The notes: a model not told the origin generated them from the letters alone. Positions 9,077-18,929 are shown, counted from the stretch's first letter. The stretch is 54,001 nucleotides of DNA from an uncultured Nostoc sp. (GCF_937863485.1 NZ_CALMFY010000197.1:1-54001); one strand, 5' to 3'. Numbers and translations are program-made.

Positions 9077-9633
9077 ATATGGAAGTGTTCTATCCCTATC
9101 CTCCCCAACGGGTTTGGCAGGTACTCACCAACCGTCAGGCATTAGCGGTATGGTTAATGGAAAACGACTTTGAGCCGCGTTTGGGACACAAATTCCGATT
9201 TGTGCATTCGACACTGCCAGGGCTGGAGGGAAACATAGACTGTGAGGTAATTGAACTTGATGAGCCAAGACGGCTTGCGTTCACTTGGCAAGACAGTATG
9301 ATGTGCCAGCCTTCAATTGTTACCTGGACAATCCAACCCGTAGTTGGGGGTACGAAACTTCTACTTGAACATAAAGGTTTGATTCAAAAAGCCATCAACC
9401 TAAATGAACCAATGCAACTTTCCCAACCGTGGCAAGGTAAATTTATGCATGAGTCCAAGGCAGGGACGCAAACACTAACACTAAATAATCGTAGCACTGT
9501 ATTCCCATCAATATCTGTTGGTAGATATGAAGCATTAGATAGTATCGTTCTTAGTTATTTTCTCAATGGTGGCTGGAACTACAGTTTGCATGAAAAACTA
9601 CCGCAAATCTTAGTCACACATTGCACTAGTTAA
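9064..9633 (+). CDS. SRPBCC (AHSA1-like) domain protein
   Basis: Product of 189 residues starting at ATG 9064 (MPRLNMEVFYPYPPQRVWQV), inside the end of the ArsR gene. START/Bet v1-type pocket: EVFYPYPPQRVWQVLTNRQ, LGHKFRF, RRLAFTWQDS and a C-terminal helix FLNGGWNYSLHEKLPQIL. Between the last strand and helix (about residues 125-165) there is an extra segment rich in Thr/Ser that is longer than usual for the family. ArsR-SRPBCC pairs are common; the ligand is unknown. Translational coupling with the regulator is likely. Confidence 0.85.
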   Translation: MPRLNMEVFYPYPPQRVWQVLTNRQALAVWLMENDFEPRLGHKFRFVHSTLPGLEGNIDCEVIELDEPRRLAFTWQDSMMCQPSIVTWTIQPVVGGTKLLLEHKGLIQKAINLNEPMQLSQPWQGKFMHESKAGTQTLTLNNRSTVFPSISVGRYEALDSIVLSYFLNGGWNYSLHEKLPQILVTHCTS

Positions 9634-9756
9634 AGCGGTAATTCACATATTGCACGCCAATATCTACATTTAAATTCAAAGCTTGGCAACATTATCATCT
9701 GTGGTTAGAGAAGTATTAGCCAAGCCAAATTAGATTGAGCTTTGGGAAAATTAAAT

Positions 9757-10105
9757 ATGACTAAACAGACTTTTGTTAACACTGAAGCCGAAACATGGTT
9801 TGAGTTTCAGCCTGTTCCAGGAATAAAATTATTGTCACTAGCTGAACCAGTGCCAAAAGGTTCAATTCATAGACTACGAATGATTGCTGGCACAGTGATT
9901 CCAGTTCACTACCATCCTAGTGATGAATATGTTTATGTTCTGTAATGGAACTATTGAAACTGCTGGTCGTGAATGCAAAGCAGGAACATTTTGGTTTACA
10001 CCTGCTCATACCCAGAATGGACCTCACAAAGCAATTACGTCCGTTGAACTTATTACAATTAGTCTTGGTGAGATGGGAAGATTTGAGGAGTTATCAAAAT
10101 CTTAA
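9757..10105 (+). pseudogene. Cupin-domain protein gene with one frameshift
   Basis: Reads MTKQTFVNTEAETWFEFQPV ... VHYHPSDEYVYVL, then stops at TAA (9943-9945). The next frame continues directly with NGTIETAGRECKAGTFWFTP and AHTQNGPHKAITSVELITI. Dropping one T from CTGTAATGG joins the two halves into VYVLNGTIETAG, the normal cupin motif 1 to motif 2 passage. So a complete single-domain cupin of about 116 residues existed. Either the gene is recently dead or the base is a sequencing error. Metal ligands HYH, E and the downstream H are all still encoded. Confidence 0.8.
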
Positions 10106-10187
10106 TTACATCAAAAAACCAGCCTCAATAATTTCTTAAAAACCTAGTTACTTAATTAAAATATTATCTTTTTTGGAGAGATAAAAT

Positions 10188-10796
10188 ATGAATTATCAAA
10201 CTCAAATCAGCATCCCAATGATTATTCAACAATCAGAAAGAGGGGAGCAAGCATTAGATATTTATTCACGCTTACTTGCAGAGCGAATTATCTTTTTGCA
10301 AAACGAAGTTACAGATGAGACAGCTAACCTCATCGTTGCACAAATGCTATTTCTTGATGCTGAAGATCCAGAGCGAGATATCACATTGTATATTAACAGT
10401 CCTGGAGGTTCGGTGACAGCAGGAATGGCTATTTACGATGCCATGAATCAAATTTGTTCAGAAGTATGTACTGTATGCATTGGTATTGCTGCCTCAATGG
10501 GATCATTCTTGCTTGCTGCTGGAACTAAGGGCAAAAGATACGCTCTACCAAATGCTCGAATTATGATTCATCAACCATTAGGAGGCGCTCAGGGAAAGGC
10601 ATCCGATATTGAAATTGCAGCCAAAGAAATTTTGTATTTCCGCCAATTGATTAACAAAATACTTGCTGCCAATACTGGTAAATCGTCAGAGCAGATTGAA
10701 CTGGATTCTGAACGGGACTTTTTCATGAGTGCCGAAGAAGCAAAAGCTTACGGTTTAATTGACAGTATCATATTGAAAACATCTGCATCTATTTAA
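10188..10796 (+). CDS. clpP: ATP-dependent Clp protease proteolytic subunit
   Basis: Product of 202 residues, the normal ClpP length. Catalytic Ser in [14 protein letters not shown], His in [11 protein letters not shown], Asp in the [14 protein letters not shown] block. The [20 protein letters not shown] start is typical, with the tail QTSIP-type region shortened. It forms the barrel protease with a ClpX or ClpC partner; no chaperone gene is adjacent, so it is one of the several stand-alone cyanobacterial ClpP paralogues. GGAGAGATAAAAT precedes the ATG. Confidence 0.95.
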   Translation: MNYQTQISIPMIIQQSERGEQALDIYSRLLAERIIFLQNEVTDETANLIVAQMLFLDAEDPERDITLYINSPGGSVTAGMAIYDAMNQICSEVCTVCIGIAASMGSFLLAAGTKGKRYALPNARIMIHQPLGGAQGKASDIEIAAKEILYFRQLINKILAANTGKSSEQIELDSERDFFMSAEEAKAYGLIDSIILKTSASI

Positions 10797-10828
10797 TCTG
10801 CAAACAACTCTAATATCGACAAACAGTA

Positions 10829-11866
10829 ATGGAAACCAAAATGAAAATACTCATTATTGGTGGTACAAATTTTATTGGCCCTCCTGTAGTCCGTCAACTG
10901 ATTGCAATGGGTCATGAAGTGAGCGTATTTCATCGGGGAAAAACTACAACTAACTTACCACCAGGTGTACATGAAATTTTGGGCGATCGCTCCCATCTTT
11001 TGGAGATGAAAAGCAAGTTTAAGCAGCTTTCGCCTCAAGTCGTGGTAGATATGATTGCCTATAACGAACAAGATGCACTAACTCTAACGAACACATTTGA
11101 GGGTATTGCCCAGCGTGTTGTTGTTATCAGCAGTATGGATGTGTATCGTGCATACGATGTGCTTTGGCGCAAAGAATCTGATGTTGTGCCTGTACCACTT
11201 ACCGAAGATTCGTCCCTGCGCCAACAACTCTGTCCATACCGGGAAATGCCCTCTAGACCGATCAACGTGCCAATTGATTATGAAAAGATTCTGGTAGAGC
11301 GAGTGGTGATGGCATCCAACTTACCCGGAACGATTATACGCCTGCCAATGGTATATGGTTCCAGAGATTTCCGGCATCGCCTGTATTCCTATCTTCAGCG
11401 GATGGATGATAACCGTCCTGCGATTGTTTTGGAAGACAGTACCGCTCGATGGCGTGGCTCTTACGGCTATGTAGAGAATGTAGCATATGCCATCGCACTA
11501 GCAGTGACAAACGAACGCGCAACGGATCGCATTTATCATGTCGCTGATGTCGAAGCACTTACCGAAGCTCTACGCATCACCAGAGTCGGGGAAATAGCAG
11601 GATGGCAAGGTAAAGTTATTATTGTACCCAAAAGCCAGTTTCCATCAGAGTGGAAGTTGCCTATCAATACAGAGCAAGATTGGTTTGTAGACTCAACTCG
11701 TATCCGTCAAGAGTTGGGATATAAGGAAATTGTGCCGTTAGATGAAGCATTGCAGCGAACCATTGATTGGCAGAGGACTCATGCACCTCAAGAACCACAG
11801 CAGTTTGCAGCACCGTGGTTACTGGACTATGCAATAGAAGATGCGATTTTGTCTAAATTTCGTTGA
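10829..11866 (+). CDS. NAD-dependent epimerase/dehydratase (extended SDR)
   Basis: Product of 345 residues (ATG 10829; ATG 10841 is equally possible). Rossmann motif GGTNFIGPPVVRQL near the N-terminus, VVVDMIAYNEQDA and VVISSMDVYRAYD as the central strand and Ser region, and IDYEKILVERVV where the active-site Tyr is expected. The canonical YxxxK is not clean (YEKIL), so catalysis may be atypical. The C-terminal half has ELGYKEIVPLDEALQRTIDW as in sugar-nucleotide epimerase relatives. Substrate unknown. Its end overlaps the convergent Dam-type gene by 40 bp. Confidence 0.85.
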   Translation: METKMKILIIGGTNFIGPPVVRQLIAMGHEVSVFHRGKTTTNLPPGVHEILGDRSHLLEMKSKFKQLSPQVVVDMIAYNEQDALTLTNTFEGIAQRVVVISSMDVYRAYDVLWRKESDVVPVPLTEDSSLRQQLCPYREMPSRPINVPIDYEKILVERVVMASNLPGTIIRLPMVYGSRDFRHRLYSYLQRMDDNRPAIVLEDSTARWRGSYGYVENVAYAIALAVTNERATDRIYHVADVEALTEALRITRVGEIAGWQGKVIIVPKSQFPSEWKLPINTEQDWFVDSTRIRQELGYKEIVPLDEALQRTIDWQRTHAPQEPQQFAAPWLLDYAIEDAILSKFR

Positions 11867-12672
11867 ACTTTGTAATTAGTAATGAATAGCTCTTTTCCCT
11901 TAGCAGCACCACTCTGCTTATAGTTATTCATCCCATACTGCAATTCCCATGCTGAAATATTAGCCCATTGAAAATTCTCTCGAATTTGTGGTGAGTCGTC
12001 GTAGGTAATTAGCCAGCGATGATGGCATTGTTGCAAAATTTCAGCAAATCTCTGATGTTCAAAAGAGGTGTGTAAGTCACCATCTTTACCATATAACTTT
12101 GATTTAGTAGCACTAAAATATGGGGGATCTAAAAAGAAAAATACATCTTCTCCTTCTGCTTTTAATAGGTGGCTATAATCTAAATTAGTAATTTTGACAT
12201 TTTCTGATAAAATATTTTCTAACTTTTCTAGTCGTTCTATTGAAGAATCAGTAAAGCGCTTATGAAAAGCTTCTTGCGAAAATCCACCTGATTCTACAGT
12301 TCCTGAGAAAGTAATTCTATTAAGGACAAAAAAGCGAACGGCTCTTTCTAAATCAGATAAATTATTGACATCTACCTTAGCCAATTCTGTAAATAGTAAT
12401 TTGCCATCTGTATATTTGATTTTAATATGTCTAATTTCTTTAACTAACTGAGCTAGATCAGATTGGGCAAACTTCCAAAATAAGAAGAGTTCACGGTTTA
12501 AATCGTTAATCCAAATCTTGATATGAGGAAACTTTTGTCTTAAATAAATAAATACAGAACCACCACCCACAAAAGGTTCTCGAAATTGCGAAAAGCTCTC
12601 TGGCAAGTATTCAACTATTTGATTTATTGCTTTCGACTTACCGCCAGGATATCGTAAAGGACTTTTAATCAT
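11827..12672 (-). CDS. D12-class DNA adenine methyltransferase
   Basis: Product of 281 residues from ATG 12672. Motif I LRYPGGKSKAI with FVGGGSVFIYL binds S-adenosylmethionine; motif IV is FFLDPPYFSATKS, the catalytic DPPY. This is the Dam/DpnM class making N6-methyladenine; GATC is the commonest target but specificity cannot be read here. The gene starts 18 bp after the stop of a PD-(D/E)xK nuclease gene on the same strand, so it was the methylase of a type II restriction system. That nuclease is now interrupted by a MITE, leaving this as a solitary methylase. Confidence 0.93.
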   Translation of the reverse strand: MIKSPLRYPGGKSKAINQIVEYLPESFSQFREPFVGGGSVFIYLRQKFPHIKIWINDLNRELFLFWKFAQSDLAQLVKEIRHIKIKYTDGKLLFTELAKVDVNNLSDLERAVRFFVLNRITFSGTVESGGFSQEAFHKRFTDSSIERLEKLENILSENVKITNLDYSHLLKAEGEDVFFFLDPPYFSATKSKLYGKDGDLHTSFEHQRFAEILQQCHHRWLITYDDSPQIRENFQWANISAWELQYGMNNYKQSGAAKGKELFITNYKVQRNLDKIASSIA

Positions 12673-12690
12673 AACCAAAAATTAGAACAT

Positions 12691-13949
12691 TTAAAAATTA
12701 TTGGATACTTCTATTTGAAGTCTCTGATTATTTTGAGCTTCTAAAGCCAATTTTTTGATAATTGCTCTTTGATTTGTATTAAAAATTTTAATATTAACTT
12801 CTAAAAAATATTCTAGTTCTTCTAATGATGCATCTGGAAAGACAATAGAAGCAACAACATTGTTACCTGTAAGCTTTAACTTTGTAACAAATAATACTTC
12901 TTGACCATTCAACATTAAAGTATCTAAATTAGAAAATAAAATTAGCTTGAATAAACCATCTTGAATATCAGGAAGCTTTGGCAAAGATGCTGTTGAAGTA
13001 TTTTTTGACTCTTGTATAGTATACATATTATTCTCGAATAATATCTCATCAGGAGTCAAATAGTAAATTCCGCCAAGATAGTTTTCAATACTAAAAGTTG
13101 CTTTTAATCCATCCACTAAATATTCTAGCTTATGAGAAGTCAGCGCTTCTCTTTTACTAGCACTTTGAGAACCTTTAAGAGAAATATTCTTAAATTCCTC
13201 AAACTCTTCTCTAATTTTAGATAAATATTTATCTAGTCCATCTCGTGAGTGAATTATGACTCCAGTTTGATTAAAAATATAATCATAAGAATCTAGAGCT
13301 TTTTCAAAAGTTTGTGTAAATCTTTCTTCAAAGAGATTTTTGTTCCAATGGAGTGCGCTTTGGTGATATGCTAATATTTCATTGATTTGAAATTTTACAA
13401 AATCATTATTAAATTTTTGATTACTCAACTTATTCTTATTCGTTTGCGTTTTTTTGGTGCTTTTTTTTGCTGTTTCGTAATAAGCAAGTACTATATAGAT
13501 ATTAAGTAAATTCATCCAAGAAATTGTAGAGTATTGAATTTTATCTATATCGCCATCTTTGCCCTCATCTTTAATCACCGGGATAATAGTTATAACTTTC
13601 GATGAATTATATGTATTATAAATTCTGGCAAATGGATAACTTCTCGTTCTCTTAGGTGATACCCATTTTGAATAAGCAATTTCAGTTATATAGCAATCCT
13701 AAATGAGTTGTGAAAATGAACGAACCGCCAACGCGCAGCGTCTCCAAGAGTTGCCGCCAAGAGCGCCAAAAAAAGAAAAAGAAGTTTTCACATATGATTT
13801 AGGACTGCTATAGGTGACTTTATTAATCCATAGCCTCTTTCTTTATTGACATCAAATGCATCTAAACTAATCCTACTTAAATTGTCATCCAAGTAAGTTT
13901 TATAGGTCACTCCCTTGATAAATCCTGTAAAATGCAAAACTCCTGCCAT
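12691..13949 (-). pseudogene. Type II restriction endonuclease gene split by a MITE
   Basis: The 5' part starts at ATG 13949 (MAGVLHFTGFIKGVTYKTYL) and runs to GLIKSP. A 122-bp insertion follows (120-bp element plus TA duplication), and the frame resumes with ITEIAYSKWVSPKRT and continues to 12691. Removing exactly 122 bp restores one 378-codon frame. The C-terminal third contains TPDEILFENNMYTIQESK, fitting the PD-(D/E)xK nuclease core (acidic residue, then ExK). Position directly upstream of a DNA adenine methylase, with 18-bp spacing, supports a restriction enzyme. An internal start (13578) could give a 295-residue fragment lacking the N-terminus. Family not otherwise recognised. Confidence 0.82.
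13691..13810. mobile_element. 120-bp MITE with terminal inverted repeats and TA target duplication
   Basis: Ends TAGCAATCCTAAAT (left) and ATTTAGGACTGCTA (right), imperfect inverted repeats continuing inward as GTTGTGAAAA / TTTTCACA. TA flanks both sides (13689-13690, 13811-13812). It has no coding capacity; the inside carries a copy of the CGCAGCGTCTCCAAGAG dispersed repeat. Its mobiliser must be supplied by a transposase elsewhere. Confidence 0.88.
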
Positions 13950-14287
13950 GTTTTCAAAGTTTTATTAATATTTGTCTTTGCCAGAGTTTAGCTCAAGTTT
14001 GGTTATTAAAGCATAGAAATACTAATTATTCATGGCGTGAGTGGAATTTTAGTTATCACGGATAAATAATCTTATTCACAACAATTTTTCCCTGCAAATT
14101 ATTGAAATGATTCTGCTATGTGGAATTCTGGCAGCGTTTGTCTTCCCCGTATTTTTGTCTGGTAGGAAGTCACAGGTAATTCCCTGTTGCGCGCTCGCAA
14201 ACCTGTTAAAATAAAACTACGTGTCCGTAATATATACTTGCTAACTAAATTTGGTATTGAGTTTATGTTGCAATTACGTAAAAATCT
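13950..14287. other. Intergenic region upstream of hli
   Basis: About 340 bases between the divergent nuclease pseudogene and hli. AT-rich; no gene, repeat family or RNA recognised. The last part is the hli promoter region (see 14288-14305). Confidence 0.5.
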
Positions 14288-14305
14288 GTTACATTACTTT
14301 ACATG
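14288..14305 (+). promoter_or_regulatory. HLR1 element (RpaB-binding site) of hli
   Basis: GTTACATTACTTTACATG fits the published HLR1 consensus (G/T)TTACA(T/A)(T/A)NN(G/T)TTACA(T/A)(T/A) at all but the last base. A further half site CTGTTACAACA follows at about 14315. It is 42 bp upstream of the hli start. RpaB binds such boxes and represses high-light genes in low light; binding here is inferred. Confidence 0.8.
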
Positions 14306-14346
14306 CAGTTATAACTGTTACAACATAAAAGCTCGGAGTGTTATTT

Positions 14347-14526
14347 ATGGCAAACGTTAAGAAGACTACGCCTTCGGTTTCAGAAGATCCTAATGCTTTG
14401 CGCTGGGGCTTCACTCCTCAAAGCGAAAACTGGAACGGTCGTTTTGCAATGATAGGTTTTTTATCTGCCGTTTTACTTGAAGTGTTTTCTGGTCAAGGGA
14501 TTTTACACTTCTGGGGCATTCTATAG
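14347..14526 (+). CDS. hli: High-light-inducible protein (single-helix chlorophyll-binding, HLIP/SCP)
   Basis: Product of 59 residues from ATG 14347, after a CTCGGAGTG ribosome-binding site. One transmembrane helix with the chlorophyll-binding signature [19 protein letters not shown], preceded by RWGFTPQSE. HLIPs sit in thylakoids, bind chlorophyll and carotenoid, and protect photosystem assembly under strong light. The HLR1 box upstream supports light-stress control. Single-gene transcript: a strong terminator follows. Confidence 0.96.
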   Translation: MANVKKTTPSVSEDPNALRWGFTPQSENWNGRFAMIGFLSAVLLEVFSGQGILHFWGIL

Positions 14527-14555
14527 ATTTAAACTTACCTTCATTAAATAATGAG

Positions 14556-14593
14556 GCAAGGCAGCGATTCGTAAAATCGTCTGCCTTTGCTTT
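14556..14593 (+). terminator. Rho-independent terminator after hli
   Basis: GCAAGGCAGCGAT pairs with ATCGTCTGCCTTTGC around a short loop, followed by TTTAT. It could also end the convergent gene at 14608. Confidence 0.75.
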
Positions 14594-14607
14594 ATAAGAG
14601 AATTCTG

Positions 14608-15675
14608 TTACCGTGATGAGCGAAATATTACACGACCTGGGGATTCTTCCTGATTAATTCGCGCATATACTCGAAGACAAGTTAATACTTCGCCAGGAAT
14701 ACCGCCACAGTCTAGTTGTAAGTCATCCTTGGATGAAGCACAGATATCCGCATAAAGTCCCGATAATTGGCGAATCCGCACTTCATAACCTGCTTTAATC
14801 GTTTCATCAGCGACTTTCTTTAGGATACGTCGTGATTCATGTTGTAGCTTTCCCCACCAAGAATAGCGTTCAGCCGGAGGTACAAATACTAGGGAATGTA
14901 TCGCCTCGTCCATGTCAATCCAAGTACGGAGAATTGGCAGGGGATCAGTGTTTTCCTCTGCTTTTTGAGTTCGTTGGAAGCGATCGCTTAAAGCATCAAT
15001 ATATTGATGGCGCTGTTCTGGTTTGGAGTGGAAGGAAATGACATCGAAGCTAAAAACGCTCTTTAAAGCATGATGTAAATCGGGGTCGATTTCGATAAAA
15101 TTCATATATAAAAATAGGAATGCCGCTGGCAAATTAGATGTATTACCTTGGGTAATTTTAGAGTTTAAAAGTATTTGTTGAGATAAGCCCAATCCCTGAG
15201 TCTGAACAGTACCACTAAGTCCAGGGTAGATAATTTCATCACGGATAAAAGGAAGTTGATAGAGATTAGAATTATCTGCGATCGCACCAACTTTTTGAGC
15301 TAAATCTAAGGTGCGCTGTCGCCAAGTTGCAGCCAAATCCTCTGGGACTCGCAGCAGCTTGCGTTGAATTTCATTCCACAAATCAGAGTCCGTTGTGCTT
15401 TGCAGTTGGGAATTACCCAGATAATAACTAAGTTCTGAGTCAGAATCGAAAGCTTCGCGGAGGTGACTTAGTTTTAAATCATCTGATTTTGGGGGTGTAG
15501 GTTGCAAGAGGCGATGAAGTTCTTGCAGCACTTCATCGCATATTTTAGATCCTGGATCTAGCGGAAATTCTGTGCGGGCCTGATTTAAACTAGCCTCTAG
15601 TCCATACAAACTAAACCGCAGTAACTGGGCTAATTCTGAGTTTTCTATCTCTAATAATTGACGCAAGTGCTGCAT
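14608..15675 (-). CDS. Unknown protein, third gene of a GTPase / Hsp70-like cluster
   Basis: Product of 355 residues from MQHLRQLLEIENSELAQLL (ATG 15675, preceded by GGAGGTGATATTC); the frame runs up to 15765 without family support. Mostly helical by composition, no signal peptide, no membrane segment, no motif I recognise. Local features: WIDMDEAIHSLVFVPP and a Gly-poor C-terminus GGIPGEVLTCLRVYARI. It follows the Hsp70-like gene by about 280 bp on the same strand. Its partners suggest a role in the same complex; by position it corresponds to the extra subunit of SrfABC-like clusters, but I see no sequence proof of that. Confidence 0.75.
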   Translation of the reverse strand: MQHLRQLLEIENSELAQLLRFSLYGLEASLNQARTEFPLDPGSKICDEVLQELHRLLQPTPPKSDDLKLSHLREAFDSDSELSYYLGNSQLQSTTDSDLWNEIQRKLLRVPEDLAATWRQRTLDLAQKVGAIADNSNLYQLPFIRDEIIYPGLSGTVQTQGLGLSQQILLNSKITQGNTSNLPAAFLFLYMNFIEIDPDLHHALKSVFSFDVISFHSKPEQRHQYIDALSDRFQRTQKAEENTDPLPILRTWIDMDEAIHSLVFVPPAERYSWWGKLQHESRRILKKVADETIKAGYEVRIRQLSGLYADICASSKDDLQLDCGGIPGEVLTCLRVYARINQEESPGRVIFRSSR

Positions 15676-15953
15676 GAATATCACCTCCAAATATTTTTGT
15701 AGCGAATTAAATTTGGCAAAACTCTGCGTTTCTTTGCGTTGACAAACATTAATTTTTAAACGCAAAGGAGCATAGAAGTTTAATGCATTTGCATGAGGCT
15801 ATGATTACTCCAGTTAAGGTATTTCTAAGAAATAAATTATCCAAACAAACGTAGACGCATAGCGGCTTGCCGCAAGCTACCACTTCAGATGCAGAGAACA
15901 CACAGAGAGGATTTTTGCATCAGTTCTGGGATATTTGTATTATTTTTAAGTCC

Positions 15954-18929
15954 TTAATGTATACCGCAAAATGGATCGCGTTCTTTATCAACTTCATTGG
16001 GCTGCAACTCTAATTCAGCAAGATAAACACATCCTTCTTCCTTTAAACATTCCTGACTTTTTGATGTCCAGTAAGGCACTTCACCGGCGTGCATCCGCAG
16101 AATGCCTTGATCATCGAGAGTTACACGATATTGGCAAGGATAATCTGTTGTCACATCTGGTTTGCTGAGTGCGCCAATTCGGATCCATTTTTTGCTGTTG
16201 GTTTGGGCGTCTGTTTGATAAACATAGAAAGTGTGCTGGCCAGTTTGTGGGAAGGGAGGTAAGGGATTACTAATTAACCCAATTCCTGGCTGCGTCACAC
16301 CATCGCGCAGATAGTGAAATTTTTGGAACAATTTATTACCATCATTTCCTACTTCAAATACAAGATGATAGGCATCTGGTTGATCAACAGTTGCTGACTC
16401 AATAACATTGACGGCAATATCACCATCATTTAAATCTTTACTGAAGCGTTGGACAGCAATATTCCAGTTCAATTTTCCATCAGCAAATAGCGGCGAAGTT
16501 TCTGAAACTACCGATTCCAAATTAATGCCAGGAATATCAATTAAATAATGGGGATTTCCCTGACAAAGCAATACCCTAAATTCAAGGGTTTGGTCAATTT
16601 CAAACTGAATTTTAATTTTTTTCAGAAACTCTGCTTCTTGTATTCCTAGTTTATTCATGAGGTTTTTGCCGTCGAAGCTACCCCATAGTCGTAAATCTCC
16701 ATCCTCATAGTCTTGACGGTAGATGATGTTAGTTAATTGGATTCCTTGCCATGCAGTACGAACCTTGGCGACAGTTTCCCAAGGTGCAAGTTGATAGAGT
16801 TCTTGTCCAGCCTTGAATATGGTGAGCAAATCGTTACTTTGGGTTTTACGTTTGAAGTTGCAGGGCAAATAATAAAATAGGTTTTTGACATCGATTTCTA
16901 GTTGGTTGGCTCCCTTACACAGCAAGCTTTTGGACTCTTCTGGATCGAACCTTAATCTTCGCAACTTCTCGGCATAGCAAGCACCAGCGGAGGTAGCTAA
17001 TTTGGTAAATTCCAGCACAAAAGTAATTCGCTCTGGATTCCACACAAAATATGGAGACTTACTAAATTCTTGGTAAATTTGGCGCTGCACTATGTCTAAA
17101 TTACAAGTTTTTCCAGACAGAATTAACCAATCAACTTTTTGGGAATTCCAAGAATCTTTGGTGATATCATCGGGACGCAAGCGACTTTCCATTAATCCTT
17201 TGGCAATACCGATCGCTTCTTTAATTCCGGAAGTGGCGGCTCGTTCAAATTGTTGGTTATCTAGGGTGATGCAGACGTTATTTGGATCATTGACTTGCAA
17301 TTTAACGGCGCTTTGGGTAAGCAGTTCAGAAATTTGCTGCTCAGAAAGTGTGAAGGTTAATAGAGAATTATCTGTTAGTGGTTTTTGCCCAAGTTTAAGT
17401 TTAGCTGCTTCTGCATGATCCCAGAGAATATAAAAGGATTGTAGACGTTGGGGTGCTTGTTGCCAACGGGTGGGTAATACTTTCTCGGCAGTATCTAGGG
17501 CATCTTTGTAAGCAAGATCACCTTCTGGATTCTCTTTATCTAGACATTTTAAAATACTGCCACTTTTAAATTTGCCTTGTTCTAAGAAGCGCTCGTTTAA
17601 CTCAGAGTTAATTAAATCTTCTAGCTTTTCGCTTTCAATATAACCTGTTGTTACGGCTGTCAATAAAAAGTCTGCGATCGCAACTTTTAATAATCTAAAA
17701 ATTCGCAGTGTAATTAATTCACCACCTAACTGTAAATGACCGGATGAACCTAATAGTTTGGGAGTGAGTTTATAGTAACGTCCTCCTAAACCTCGGTCTT
17801 CATAATTGGCAAAAGTCGGAGTTTTATCTTCTAAAGTCAGTTCAATTAAAGCTAAGTCTGTGGTTCCCCCACCGATATCCAAGACGAGAACATTTTGTGA
17901 CCATTTGTTTCCTACTTGATGACAACGAGTTTTAAATGACTCAATCCCAATGTTGAGATTACCGCCAAATTCTCGCCACAAAAAGAATATTGCCACAGAA
18001 ACGGCTTCATCATAAGCAGTTTGGACATCATCGATCCCCAATTGCTCAACTAATTCCTTAACTTCCTTGCGAACAACTGGTGGGGCGACAGTGGGGTAAG
18101 TGACAACTGCTGTCAAAAAAGTCCCTTCTGAAAATCTGCGTTGTGCGCGTTGGCGGTAATCTTCAGTTAACTCGATTAAATGCGCCCAAGCAGATTGGAT
18201 TAGTTGATTAGCAGTAATTATTTCTTCTTCACCATCCAAAATAACTGAAAACGATCGCTCCTGACCAAAGTAGCGTTTGGGTGAATGGTGAAACCTGCTG
18301 ATAATTTCCTTTAAAGAACTGCTTGTACCTTGGGCGATCGCTTTTTTGCGGTTATCTCTAGCTTCCCTACCCATCTGGAGTTTTAAGTCCATTAACTGCG
18401 AAATTTCCGACTCGCTGGGAATTTCTGTATCGCGGCGATCAATATCCAGCACAACTGGGATCAGATTTTGCGACTCTAGGGTAGGAACGCGGAACACCTC
18501 ATGATAGATTTGGTAAAGTTTTTTGCTGACAGCCCGACGGAACCTCTCGCTGTTTCCTAAAGAAAGTTCAATTTGGCGAATTGCTTCCAAAAATCGCTCT
18601 TTATTATCACTTTCAAATACTTCACTCAACTTTCTTGGATCTATCTCCAAGTTTTTGCTAATTTCTGTGATAAACTTTGCCCAATCATCATCGCTGACAT
18701 CTGGTAAAGCCACTGAGGCGGGAGAACTTAGCCATTGGGATAAGCGATCGCGCAACCGCACTTCTTGTTCTTTTGGTAGAATTTCTGCGATCGGCACTTC
18801 AATGGGATCGAAAAGTGTGACTGTAGAGTTCGACGTGCCAAAATCTAAGGCAAACCATCCTGGAAATCTTTTTTGTTGTTTCTCGCTTGGTTGTTGATCA
18901 GTATAGTTGTTCAATTGGAAAGGGTTCAT
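15954..18929 (-). CDS. Large Hsp70/actin-fold ATPase, SrfB-like
   Basis: Product of 991 residues. WFALDFGTSNSTVTLFD (about 26-42) is phosphate loop 1 of the Hsp70/actin fold, VLVLDIGGGTTDLALIEL (about 347-364) phosphate loop 2, and DWLILSGKTCNLDIV (about 608-622) the adenosine motif. The two actin subdomains are separated by long insertions, and a 300-residue C-terminal region, beta-rich by look, follows. Size, ATPase fold and the neighbouring dynamin-like GTPase recall SrfB of the SrfABC set in enterobacteria. No signal peptide. Function in cyanobacteria unknown; an ATP-dependent clamp or scaffold is inference. Gene intact. Confidence 0.85.
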   Translation of the reverse strand: MNPFQLNNYTDQQPSEKQQKRFPGWFALDFGTSNSTVTLFDPIEVPIAEILPKEQEVRLRDRLSQWLSSPASVALPDVSDDDWAKFITEISKNLEIDPRKLSEVFESDNKERFLEAIRQIELSLGNSERFRRAVSKKLYQIYHEVFRVPTLESQNLIPVVLDIDRRDTEIPSESEISQLMDLKLQMGREARDNRKKAIAQGTSSSLKEIISRFHHSPKRYFGQERSFSVILDGEEEIITANQLIQSAWAHLIELTEDYRQRAQRRFSEGTFLTAVVTYPTVAPPVVRKEVKELVEQLGIDDVQTAYDEAVSVAIFFLWREFGGNLNIGIESFKTRCHQVGNKWSQNVLVLDIGGGTTDLALIELTLEDKTPTFANYEDRGLGGRYYKLTPKLLGSSGHLQLGGELITLRIFRLLKVAIADFLLTAVTTGYIESEKLEDLINSELNERFLEQGKFKSGSILKCLDKENPEGDLAYKDALDTAEKVLPTRWQQAPQRLQSFYILWDHAEAAKLKLGQKPLTDNSLLTFTLSEQQISELLTQSAVKLQVNDPNNVCITLDNQQFERAATSGIKEAIGIAKGLMESRLRPDDITKDSWNSQKVDWLILSGKTCNLDIVQRQIYQEFSKSPYFVWNPERITFVLEFTKLATSAGACYAEKLRRLRFDPEESKSLLCKGANQLEIDVKNLFYYLPCNFKRKTQSNDLLTIFKAGQELYQLAPWETVAKVRTAWQGIQLTNIIYRQDYEDGDLRLWGSFDGKNLMNKLGIQEAEFLKKIKIQFEIDQTLEFRVLLCQGNPHYLIDIPGINLESVVSETSPLFADGKLNWNIAVQRFSKDLNDGDIAVNVIESATVDQPDAYHLVFEVGNDGNKLFQKFHYLRDGVTQPGIGLISNPLPPFPQTGQHTFYVYQTDAQTNSKKWIRIGALSKPDVTTDYPCQYRVTLDDQGILRMHAGEVPYWTSKSQECLKEEGCVYLAELELQPNEVDKERDPFCGIH

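Noticed and set aside
11827..11866. Overlap of SDR and methylase genes as a sign of misannotation
   Set aside because: Both proteins have family-like ends up to the overlap; a genuine convergent overlap.
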